From an uncultured Mollicutes bacterium (GTDB taxonomy: Bacteria; Bacillota_I; Bacilli_A; Acholeplasmatales; Anaeroplasmataceae), in NCBI GenBank assembly GCA_900547045.1, contig URFB01000010.1, positions 1-14,963 on the forward strand: a stretch of DNA of 14,963 bases. The letters are read 5' to 3'. Positions 1 to 5,789 of this stretch are shown one piece after another; the stretch's first letter is position 1; every line of letters starts with the position of its first letter. A program made the translations under genes and the position numbers. The notes beneath the pieces were generated by a model, which did no database searches, was not told the DNA's origin, and saw only the letters and a program-made list of their open reading frames with translations.

Positions 1-206
1 TGGTATTTGTTTTATCAATCGTATTTGTAGTACTTACGCTTGCAAATTTAGGATATGCTATTTTCCTTACAAAGAAGTATAGCTTAAATCCAGAGGATGG
101 TTCAAAAGATGTGAAATATAATTTAATCGCATCATCTTGTGCAGCTCTTCTATCTGTAGTTATCTTTGTTATTTCAATGGTTTCATATTTATATTTAATA
201 TGGTAA
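1..206 (+). CDS. 3' end of a membrane protein gene (partial)
   Basis: The reading frame is open from the window edge (first whole codon at position 3) to TAA at 204-206, giving 67 residues. Two hydrophobic stretches, residues 1-22 and about 40-67, flank a polar loop (TKKYSLNPEDGSKDVKYN), so this is the C-terminal pair of transmembrane segments of a larger integral membrane protein that ends right after the last helix (…YLYLIW). I do not recognise the family from this fragment. A strong terminator follows within 4 bases, so it ends its own transcription unit and is not part of the tsaE operon. Confidence 0.7.
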   Translation, partial: VFVLSIVFVVLTLANLGYAIFLTKKYSLNPEDGSKDVKYNLIASSCAALLSVVIFVISMVSYLYLIW

Positions 207-209
207 TTT

Positions 210-246
210 AAAGCTTTAGGATTTTCCTAAGGCTTTCTTTTTTGTT
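210..246 (+). terminator. Rho-independent terminator
   Basis: A 12-bp stem (210-221 with 225-236, one T-G wobble, loop TTT) is followed by a T-rich run CTTTTTTGTTTT. It sits just after the stop of the partial membrane protein gene. The T-run also holds the -35 of the next promoter. Confidence 0.9.
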
Positions 247-274
247 TTACATTTGACAACATAAGTAGTATAAT
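246..274 (+). promoter_or_regulatory. Sigma-A-type promoter of the tsaE operon
   Basis: TTTACA (246-251), a 17-base spacer and a perfect TATAAT (269-274). The predicted start near 281 leaves a leader of only about 10 bases, so the ribosome site GGTGG (281-285) would be the very 5' end of the mRNA. A better-looking TTGACA at 253-258 is only 10 bases from the -10 and cannot be its partner. Confidence 0.8.
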
Positions 275-290
275 CTTTTCGGTGGTATTT

Positions 291-743
291 ATGATATTTA
301 ATGTTAAAAATCAAGAAGAAACAATTAAGCTTGGGCAAGCTCTAGGAAGCCTTTTAAATGCGGGAGATGTTGTCCTTTTAGATGGTGATTTATCAGCTGG
401 AAAAACAACATTTACTAAGGGTATTGGCCAGGCTCTAGGTGTAAAAAGAGTGATTAATTCACCAACATTTACTATTGTTAAAACCTATAGTGGAAGAACT
501 AATTTATATCATATGGATCTATATCGCTTAGATGGTCTAGGAACTGATTTTGATTTATATGAATATTTTGAGGGCGATGGAGTATGTGTTGTTGAGTGGC
601 CTCATCAGGTTGATGAACTTTTACCTTCAGAATATATTCTTGTTAAAATAACTCGTAGCGGTGAAAATGAAAGAGTAATTGAAATTACTGCTCATGGTAA
701 AAAATATGAAGAAATAGTAGGTGCTTTAAAATGTACACTTTAA
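291..743 (+). CDS. tsaE: tRNA t6A37 biosynthesis ATPase TsaE
   Basis: TsaE is the P-loop ATPase that acts with TsaB and TsaD to transfer threonylcarbamoyl from the TsaC/YwlC product to A37 of ANN-decoding tRNAs in the cytoplasm. The protein is 150 residues, the usual family length. The Walker A motif GDLSAGKT lies at residues 32-39 (the family usually has GDLGAGKT, so one Gly is Ser here), followed by NSPTFTIV, the LYHMDLYRL block and VVEWP, all typical of TsaE. I chose ATG at 291 over GTG at 282: GGTGG at 281-285 is correctly spaced for 291 and the predicted transcript start makes 282 implausible. It is first in the operon and overlaps tsaB by 13 bases, suggesting translational coupling. Confidence 0.95.
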   Translation: MIFNVKNQEETIKLGQALGSLLNAGDVVLLDGDLSAGKTTFTKGIGQALGVKRVINSPTFTIVKTYSGRTNLYHMDLYRLDGLGTDFDLYEYFEGDGVCVVEWPHQVDELLPSEYILVKITRSGENERVIEITAHGKKYEEIVGALKCTL

Positions 744-1312
744 TAATTGATAGCGCAACAAAAATTTTATATGAGGCCTTAGTTCATGATGATAAGCTTG
801 TTTGTGAAAAATATATTTCAGGCCAAAATGATCATGCCAAAAATATCGTTTCTGTTCTTGAACAGATACTTAAAGCTGAAGGGATAGAAGCGAGCGACCT
901 AGACCGTATTGTTTGTGGTATTGGACCTGGAAGCTATACCGGGGTTAGAATGGGTGTTACCGTAGCTAAGATGATTGGTGCTTTCCTAAACAAAGAAGTT
1001 TATGAAATATCAACCCTTGATTTAATGGCATCAGGTCAAGAGGCTGAGGCTCTTGCAATGATTGATTCAAGAAGAGGAAATGCTTTTTGTGCACACTATC
1101 TAAATGGTGAAAAAACAGATAATGAGGCTATTAGAAATCAAGCGGAGTATAAGGCATTATATCCTAATGCTTGTATTTTAACGGAGTCAAGCTTTAAGGT
1201 TGATCCTTTAAAATGTATTAAAATAGCTCATAAGCATGATAATCCTCATTCTCTTGAGCCTAATTATCTTCAGGAAACAGAAGCGGAGCGTAATTTGCAT
1301 TGCAAAGGCTAA
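731..1312 (+). CDS. tsaB: tRNA t6A37 biosynthesis scaffold TsaB
   Basis: TsaB (YeaZ) is an ASKHA-fold protein that dimerises with TsaD and recruits TsaE during threonylcarbamoyl transfer to tRNA. The N-terminus MYTLIIDSATK matches the family opening, GIGPGSYTGVRMG (residues 63-75) is its best-known motif, and the end carries EPNYLQETEAE, resembling the P-x-YLR-x-x-E-A-E tail of TsaB. At 193 residues it is somewhat shorter than the roughly 230 of E. coli and Bacillus proteins; the difference lies in the C-terminal lobe. ATG 731 has AGGTG at 719-723, 7 bases upstream. The gene overlaps tsaE at its start and rimI at its end. Confidence 0.95.
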   Translation: MYTLIIDSATKILYEALVHDDKLVCEKYISGQNDHAKNIVSVLEQILKAEGIEASDLDRIVCGIGPGSYTGVRMGVTVAKMIGAFLNKEVYEISTLDLMASGQEAEALAMIDSRRGNAFCAHYLNGEKTDNEAIRNQAEYKALYPNACILTESSFKVDPLKCIKIAHKHDNPHSLEPNYLQETEAERNLHCKG

Positions 1313-1755
1313 TGAAAATAGAGGATATTGAGGCGGTTAAAGCTCTTGAGCTTAAATGCCTTAATACAAGCCTAGGTGATGATATGCTTAAGGATTTAAT
1401 TTTAAATCCGATGCTAAGAGGCTATGTTGAGGAAATTGATGGAAAAATAGTGGGCTATTTATCCCTTTCCTATGATGGAGATATTATAGAAATTTATAAT
1501 TTGTGTGTTGATGAGAACTATCGTAGAAGGCATATTGCATCATGCTTACTTAATCATGCCTTCCAAACACTTGATGCTAAAAGCTCTCTTTTAGAGGTAA
1601 GAGAATCAAATAAGGGCGCTATTGCCCTATATGAGGGTCTTGGATACTATGAAATACACAGAAGAAAGGAATATTATCAAAATGAGGATGCAATCGTTTT
1701 GAAAAAAAGTTTGGGTGATTTTGATGGAAAAGACCAACGTAATGCGTATGCTTGA
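1300..1755 (+). CDS. rimI: GNAT N-acetyltransferase, RimI-like
   Basis: This is a GNAT-fold acetyltransferase. RimI acetylates the N-terminus of ribosomal protein S18 in E. coli, and rimI commonly lies in t6A operons; the substrate here is inferred from family and context. Seen: the C-terminal EVRESNKGAIALYEGLGY block (RimI hallmark E-R-x-x-N-x-x-A-x-x-L-Y-x-x-x-G), and the acetyl-CoA loop at residues 75-80 reading RRRHIA, where the Q/R-x-x-G-x-G/A motif normally has Gly but this protein has His78. The start is a TTG at 1300 (GGAG at 1285-1288), chosen because residues 2-13 (QRLMKIEDIEAV) align with the usual RimI opening; an ATG at 1312, overlapping the tsaB stop, would remove part of this block. 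It overlaps tsaB and ybaK and ends with TGA. Confidence 0.85.
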   Translation: MQRLMKIEDIEAVKALELKCLNTSLGDDMLKDLILNPMLRGYVEEIDGKIVGYLSLSYDGDIIEIYNLCVDENYRRRHIASCLLNHAFQTLDAKSSLLEVRESNKGAIALYEGLGYYEIHRRKEYYQNEDAIVLKKSLGDFDGKDQRNAYA

Positions 1756-2197
1756 TCAGAAAAAAATAAAATATGAGGCCCTTGAATATCCTCACGAGGA
1801 GGGTGTTTGTGTGCCTGGTGATGAGGTCGCACGTCTTACAGGACAGGACCCTGATTATGTCTTTAAGACCCTAGTTTGTGTGGATAACACGAAGCATTAT
1901 CATGTTTGTGTAATTCCCGTGCTTGCCGAGCTTGATTTAAAAAAAGCGGCCAAGGAATTTAAGACTAAATCTCTTGAGATGGTACATGTTAAGGACCTAT
2001 TGGCCCTAACAGGCTATGTAAGAGGTGGCTGTAGTCCCATTGGAATGAAAAAGCCCTTTTCAACAATTGTGGATGTATCAGCAGAAGATAAGGAATATAT
2101 TGTATTTTCTGGTGGAAAAATAGGAAGCCAGATTAAAATGAATCCCTTAGATTTAAGTAAAGTGATAAAGCTTGAATTTAAGGATATTAAGGAGTGA
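1724..2197 (+). CDS. ybaK: Aminoacyl-tRNA deacylase, YbaK/EbsC family
   Basis: Proteins of this INS superfamily hydrolyse mischarged tRNA; YbaK clears Cys-tRNA(Pro) made in error by prolyl-tRNA synthetase. The protein is 157 residues, the normal size. Seen: VFKTLV with Lys48 at the place of the essential YbaK Lys46, and GYVRGGCSPIGMKK (residues 97-110), the diagnostic YbaK block. I chose ATG 1724 over GTG 1715 because GGTGA (1714-1718) is spaced 5 bases before it. The start lies inside rimI (32-base overlap) and the stop overlaps the ribosome site of tsaD, so it is embedded in the t6A operon rather than a later neighbour. Preference for Cys-tRNA(Pro) over other substrates is inferred from family only. 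Confidence 0.92.
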   Translation: MEKTNVMRMLDQKKIKYEALEYPHEEGVCVPGDEVARLTGQDPDYVFKTLVCVDNTKHYHVCVIPVLAELDLKKAAKEFKTKSLEMVHVKDLLALTGYVRGGCSPIGMKKPFSTIVDVSAEDKEYIVFSGGKIGSQIKMNPLDLSKVIKLEFKDIKE

Positions 2198-2201
2198 TTG
2201 T

Positions 2202-3221
2202 ATGCTAGTTTTAGGTGTTGAATCAAGCTGTGATGAAACAGCCTGTGCAATAGTAAGGGATGGAAAAGAGGTATTATCAAATGTGGTTTTAAGCCAAATT
2301 GATATTCATACCCTATTTGGAGGGGTTGTACCTGAAATTGCCTCTCGTCAGCATGTTTATAATGTCTCAATGGTATTTGAGCATTGCTTTAAGGAGGCGG
2401 GTCTTACTCCTAATGACATTGATTTAATTGCAGTTACCCAAGGCCCTGGCTTGATTGGCTCCTTGCTTGTGGGGGTAAATGCGGCTAAAACCTTAGCTTT
2501 AATGTATCATAAGCCTATTATTGGTGTTAATCACCTTGCGGGGCATATTTATGCTAATAGCATTGAGCATGATATGAAATTTCCATCAATTGCCTTACTT
2601 GTTTCGGGTGGAAACACAGAATTAATTTATATGAAGGATCATTTTTCCTTTGAAATTTTAGGTGAAACTCTAGATGATGCCGTAGGTGAGGCCTATGATA
2701 AGGTTGCTCGTGTTGTTGGTATTGGCTATCCTGGAGGACCTAAGGTAGATAAGCTTGCTCACGAGGGTCATGATACATATCATCTTCCTCGTGTAACCCT
2801 AGGAGATAATTATAATTTCAGCTTCTCAGGACTTAAGAGTGCGGTAATTAACCTCCACCATAATGCTTTACAGCGTGGTGAGGAAATCAATGTAGCTGAT
2901 TTATGTGCATCCTTCCAGGAAAGTGTTACTGATGTTTTAGTAAGCAAGGCCTTACGTGCTTGTAAGGAATATGGTGTTAAACAGCTAATTGTTGCAGGTG
3001 GCGTTTCAGCAAATAAGGGACTTAAGGAAAAATTCCAAAGAGAAAATAAGGACCCTAATCTTGAAATTTGTATTCCATCAATTAAGTATTGTACTGATAA
3101 TGCCGCTATGCTTGCGTGTGCAGGATATTATCGCTTTATGAAAAATAATAAGGTTGATGATCTTTCTATGAACGCTGATAGCGCTATGGAGCTTGAAACC
3201 GTAGAGGAATATCACGGATAA
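2202..3221 (+). CDS. tsaD: tRNA t6A37 threonylcarbamoyltransferase TsaD
   Basis: TsaD is the catalytic subunit that moves the threonylcarbamoyl group from threonylcarbamoyl-AMP to A37 of tRNA. The protein is 339 residues, full length. Seen: GVESSCDETA (5-14), GGVVPEIASRQH (40-51), QGPGLIGSLLVG (80-91), the metal-binding pair His111 and His115 in NHLAGHIYAN, LVSGGNTE, the AGGVSANKGL nucleotide loop and the C-terminal CTDNAAM with Asp299 as third metal ligand. Start: ATG 2202 with GGAG at 2191-2194; the open frame reaches back to 2172 but the family opens exactly at MLVLGVESSCDE. It ends the operon; no clear terminator follows before the next promoter. Confidence 0.97.
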   Translation: MLVLGVESSCDETACAIVRDGKEVLSNVVLSQIDIHTLFGGVVPEIASRQHVYNVSMVFEHCFKEAGLTPNDIDLIAVTQGPGLIGSLLVGVNAAKTLALMYHKPIIGVNHLAGHIYANSIEHDMKFPSIALLVSGGNTELIYMKDHFSFEILGETLDDAVGEAYDKVARVVGIGYPGGPKVDKLAHEGHDTYHLPRVTLGDNYNFSFSGLKSAVINLHHNALQRGEEINVADLCASFQESVTDVLVSKALRACKEYGVKQLIVAGGVSANKGLKEKFQRENKDPNLEICIPSIKYCTDNAAMLACAGYYRFMKNNKVDDLSMNADSAMELETVEEYHG

Positions 3222-3234
3222 AAATAATTTTTGC

Positions 3235-3262
3235 TTGTAAAAAAAATTAAAATCGGTATAAT
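3235..3262 (+). promoter_or_regulatory. Promoter of the preQ1-controlled transporter operon
   Basis: TTGTAA (3235-3240), a 16-base spacer and a perfect TATAAT (3257-3262) lie just after tsaD. The predicted start near 3269 is about 10 bases ahead of the riboswitch stem, so the aptamer would be at the 5' end of its own transcript. TTGCTT at 3231 is an alternative -35 but leaves a 20-base spacer. Confidence 0.7.
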
Positions 3263-3279
3263 ATTAATGACAATTCATA

Positions 3280-3318
3280 AGACAGTTCGTAACCATCCTG
3301 TCTCTAAAAAAACTAGGG
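3280..3318 (+). promoter_or_regulatory. preQ1-I riboswitch aptamer
   Basis: A compact hairpin has stem AGACAG/CTGTCT (3280-3285 with 3298-3303) and the 12-base loop TTCGTAACCATC (3286-3297). It is followed by an A-run and CTAGGG (3304-3318). A short stem, a C-containing loop with AACC, an A-rich tail and a distal G/A segment able to form the pseudoknot are the layout of the class I preQ1 aptamer. The gene downstream encodes a queuosine-precursor transporter, the expected partner. Exact pseudoknot pairs are not assigned; the CC at 3293-3294 with GG at 3316-3317 is the likeliest core. Confidence 0.85.
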
Positions 3319-3367
3319 AAATTTTTTCTTGTTATTTTAGGGAGGTTTTTGGCCTCCTTTCTTTTTT
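3301..3367 (+). terminator. Riboswitch antiterminator/terminator switch
   Basis: The terminator has a GGAGG/CCTCC stem (3341-3345 with 3353-3357, extendable outward by a G-T and an A-T pair), a 7-base loop and TTTCTTTTTT. A competing antiterminator pairs 3301-3309 (TCTCTAAAA) with 3335-3343 (TTTTAGGGA): nine pairs, one wobble. It uses three bases of the aptamer stem and the A-rich tail on one side and the first three bases of the terminator stem on the other, so aptamer folding and antitermination exclude each other. Predicted logic: ligand bound, terminator forms, transporter off. Confidence 0.85.
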
Positions 3368-3404
3368 ATTGTCTTATGTATTGAATTTTTTAAAGGAGTT
3401 TCAT

Positions 3405-4199
3405 ATGAAGGATAATAAAAATATTTTTTTAAAAATGAAAGAGGGAATAAAAAATATTTTCAAGTGGCTTTTTGATTTAAATGATTGGAAGCTACTTTTA
3501 AGAAGTATTCCCGGTCTTGTGACGACACTATTTGTCGTTTCTGTCGTTGTAATGAATTTAATGGCCTCAAAGGTAATTGTTTCAACGAAGCTTTTAGGAA
3601 TAACAGGGGGTCTTTTAATTTCCTGGATTCCCTTTTTAGCAATGGATATTGTGGTTAAAACCTATGGCTCTAAAGCCGCAACGAAGCTTAATATTTTAGC
3701 CCTAGTTATTAATTTATTGTGTATTGGTCTTTTTGAGCTTGTAACAGTAATTCAGGTTGGAGGAGAAAGTGATGCATATTTATCCTTTGATCAAACATTC
3801 TCTCAAACCTGGCAAATCTTTATTGCTAGCTCAATAGCCTTTTTAGTATCAGGTATTGTTAATAATATATCAAATGCTGCAATTGGTAAGCTATTTAGGT
3901 TAAATCCTGATGGTAAGGCAGCCTATATGGCAAGAACATATGCCTCAACTATGCTTGGTCAATTTGTTGATAATTTTGTCTTTACCGGTCTTGCCTTTCT
4001 AGTTTTCTTCAAGCTAAGCATTGGCTCAACACTAGGCTATACTATTTTAAGTGTTATTGGAACATCTATTTTAGGTGCCTTACTTGAGCTTGTTATGGAG
4101 GTTTTCTTCTCACCAATTGGCTATAAAATTTGCCAAAAATGGCGCAAGGAAAATGTTGGAAAAGATTATTTAGAATATGTAAATAGGTCTCAAAAATAA
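3405..4199 (+). CDS. Queuosine precursor transporter, VUT/YhhQ family
   Basis: An integral membrane protein of 264 residues resembling the VUT (DUF165, YhhQ) family, which imports queuosine precursors such as preQ0/preQ1. About six hydrophobic segments are visible, roughly residues 34-56, 62-84, 95-117, 135-160, 185-204 and 208-240, after a basic N-terminal stretch. Family-like blocks are VVVMNLMASK, FLAMDIVVKTYGSKAA (the usual acidic residue before T/VYG is Lys85 here), GIVNNISNAAIGK and ASTMLGQFVDNFVF. I chose ATG 3405 because AAAGGAG (3392-3398) precedes it; the frame is open back to 3231, but that stretch is the riboswitch. Regulation by preQ1 is read directly from the leader. Which precursor is carried cannot be read from the sequence. 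Confidence 0.88.
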   Translation: MKDNKNIFLKMKEGIKNIFKWLFDLNDWKLLLRSIPGLVTTLFVVSVVVMNLMASKVIVSTKLLGITGGLLISWIPFLAMDIVVKTYGSKAATKLNILALVINLLCIGLFELVTVIQVGGESDAYLSFDQTFSQTWQIFIASSIAFLVSGIVNNISNAAIGKLFRLNPDGKAAYMARTYASTMLGQFVDNFVFTGLAFLVFFKLSIGSTLGYTILSVIGTSILGALLELVMEVFFSPIGYKICQKWRKENVGKDYLEYVNRSQK

Positions 4200-4209
4200 T
4201 AGGTGAAAT

Positions 4210-5676
4210 ATGATTAAATTAGAAGAATTATCCGCCTCAGAGCTTGGCACGCTTGTAAATGAAGGAAAAATAAAGCCAACTGAGGTCGTTAAGTATTTTG
4301 AAAAACGTATTAAGGAAAGAAACGAAAGTATTAATGCCTATGTTTATACGAAGTTTGATGAGGCCTATATGCTTGCAAAAAGACAAGAGGAGCTTTTAGC
4401 ATCAGGCCATAATTTAGGACCATTTGCAGGTGTACCCTATGCCCTAAAGGATTTCTTACCTAACAAAATTGGGTGGTTAAGCTCTCATGGTGGCGTTAAA
4501 TGCCTTGTTGCTTTAGATACCATCAATTCAAGCTTTAATGAGGCCATGGAAAGGGCAGGGGGTATAGCCCTTGGTAAAACCAACGCTCCAAGCTATGGCT
4601 TTAGAGGTACAACCGACAATAAAATGTTTGGACCAACATCAACTCCCTTTAATCCTCTCTACAATGCTGGAGGTTCATCAGGCGGAAGCGCCGCTGCCGT
4701 TTGTGATGGTCTAGCCCTTATAGCTGAGGGAGGAGATGCCGGAGGTTCAATTAGAATTCCGGCAAGCTATTGTAATTTATTTGGCTTTAAGGCAGGTATT
4801 GGAACGATTCCTAATCTTGTTAGACCAGATGCCTATAGTACAAGTCATCCCTATTGCTTTAACGGAGGCTTAACTAAAACTGTCCTAGATTCGGCTATCC
4901 TACTTAATTATATGAAGGGCTTTAATCCCTTAGATCCAAATAGCTATTTTGACCAAACGGATTATGTTAAGGAAATGTATAAGGACGTTTCTAAAATGAA
5001 AATTGCATATACAGCTGATTTTGGTATTTTTGAGCTAGAGCCAAGCGTTAAAAAGCAATTTTTAGATACAATTGATCACTTTAAAAATTTAGGTCTTGAG
5101 ATTTCTGAGCATAAATTTAATTTTAAGCATAGTGCTCTTAAAATGGCTAATGCCTGGTGCTATGGAATAACCATTGATTGTGCTATTGAGCTTAATTTAC
5201 TTAAAGAAAATGGTATTGATTTGCTTAAGGATCATAAGTGTGATTTTCCTGATGAATTTATTTATTGGAAAAATAAGTGTGACCAATTAGGTATAATGGA
5301 TTTATATGAATTTAATTTAATAAGAACGGATGTCCTTGATGAGTTTGAAGAAGTATTTAAAAATTTTGATTTTATTTTAAGCCCAATAAGCTCAATTCCC
5401 GCTATTTTAAATGATGAAAATACTAAAGGACCAACAAGCATTAATGGTCACGAGGTTGAGCCTTTAATTGGTTGGACCCAAACCTTCCTAGCTAATTTTA
5501 CAGGACATCCAGCCGCATCTATTCCTGCCGGTCTTGATAAATATGGGGTTCCCTTTGGCCTACAGCTTATTTCAAGGAAGCATCATGAAGCTGATTTATT
5601 TGCTATATCTAGAGCCTATGAGGAAAAATACCCTTGGCGCCAATTTTATAAAATTGCCCTTGAAAGAAAAATATAA
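4210..5676 (+). CDS. Amidase-signature family hydrolase
   Basis: A 488-residue amidase-signature enzyme hydrolysing a C-N amide bond with a Ser-cisSer-Lys triad. All three residues are visible at normal spacing: Lys80 in PYALKDF, Ser156 in GGSSGGSAAAV and Ser180 in GDAGGSIRIP. It is unlikely to be GatA: no gatC/gatB neighbours, a divergent GatA core, glnS follows directly, and the flanks (GTTDNKMFGPTSTPFNP, NLFGFKAGIGTIP) look like the broad-specificity amidase branch. AGGTGA (4201-4206) precedes ATG 4210, and only 10 bases separate it from the transporter stop, with no promoter or terminator between. It is therefore predicted to be under the preQ1 switch. Substrate unknown; no signal peptide, so cytoplasmic. 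Confidence 0.9.
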   Translation: MIKLEELSASELGTLVNEGKIKPTEVVKYFEKRIKERNESINAYVYTKFDEAYMLAKRQEELLASGHNLGPFAGVPYALKDFLPNKIGWLSSHGGVKCLVALDTINSSFNEAMERAGGIALGKTNAPSYGFRGTTDNKMFGPTSTPFNPLYNAGGSSGGSAAAVCDGLALIAEGGDAGGSIRIPASYCNLFGFKAGIGTIPNLVRPDAYSTSHPYCFNGGLTKTVLDSAILLNYMKGFNPLDPNSYFDQTDYVKEMYKDVSKMKIAYTADFGIFELEPSVKKQFLDTIDHFKNLGLEISEHKFNFKHSALKMANAWCYGITIDCAIELNLLKENGIDLLKDHKCDFPDEFIYWKNKCDQLGIMDLYEFNLIRTDVLDEFEEVFKNFDFILSPISSIPAILNDENTKGPTSINGHEVEPLIGWTQTFLANFTGHPAASIPAGLDKYGVPFGLQLISRKHHEADLFAISRAYEEKYPWRQFYKIALERKI

Positions 5677-5765
5677 TCATCTTAGATAATTAATTTTGAA
5701 AACTCTTTTATTTTTATATCACAAAATTATTGCTAAATTGTCTATGAAAAAGCCAAAAAATATTG

Positions 5766-5771
5766 TATAAT
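5766..5771 (+). promoter_or_regulatory. Probable -10 element of glnS promoter
   Basis: A perfect TATAAT lies 18 bases before the glnS start codon. The -35 is weak: TATGAA (5743-5748) at 17-base spacing, while TTGTCT (5738-5743) is 22 bases away. The 113-base gap after the amidase has no convincing terminator, so some readthrough from upstream is possible. No T-box features are visible. Confidence 0.5.
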
Positions 5772-5789
5772 TTAAAATAGGTGATAATT

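Noticed and set aside
253..258. TTGACA as -35 for the tsaE promoter
   Set aside because: It is only 10 bases from TATAAT; TTTACA at 246-251 has the correct 17-base spacing.
1753..2197. Mycoplasma genetic code (TGA as Trp)
   Set aside because: TGA ends rimI and ybaK exactly where the families end, and Trp is encoded by TGG.
2014..2370. Reverse-strand frame of 118 codons across ybaK/tsaD
   Set aside because: It lies wholly over two well-identified + strand genes, has low-complexity composition and no ribosome site.
3231..3404. A 58-residue N-terminal extension of the transporter
   Set aside because: The open frame runs through the promoter, riboswitch and terminator; a strong ribosome site and ATG lie at 3392-3407 and the extension has no transporter character.
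4210..5676. Calling the amidase gatA
   Set aside because: It has the shared amidase-signature core, but the flanking blocks differ from GatA, there is no gatB or gatC neighbour, and a GlnRS gene follows.
5677..5789. T-box leader for glnS
   Set aside because: The gap is only 113 bases, lacks the T-box consensus and has no terminator hairpin.
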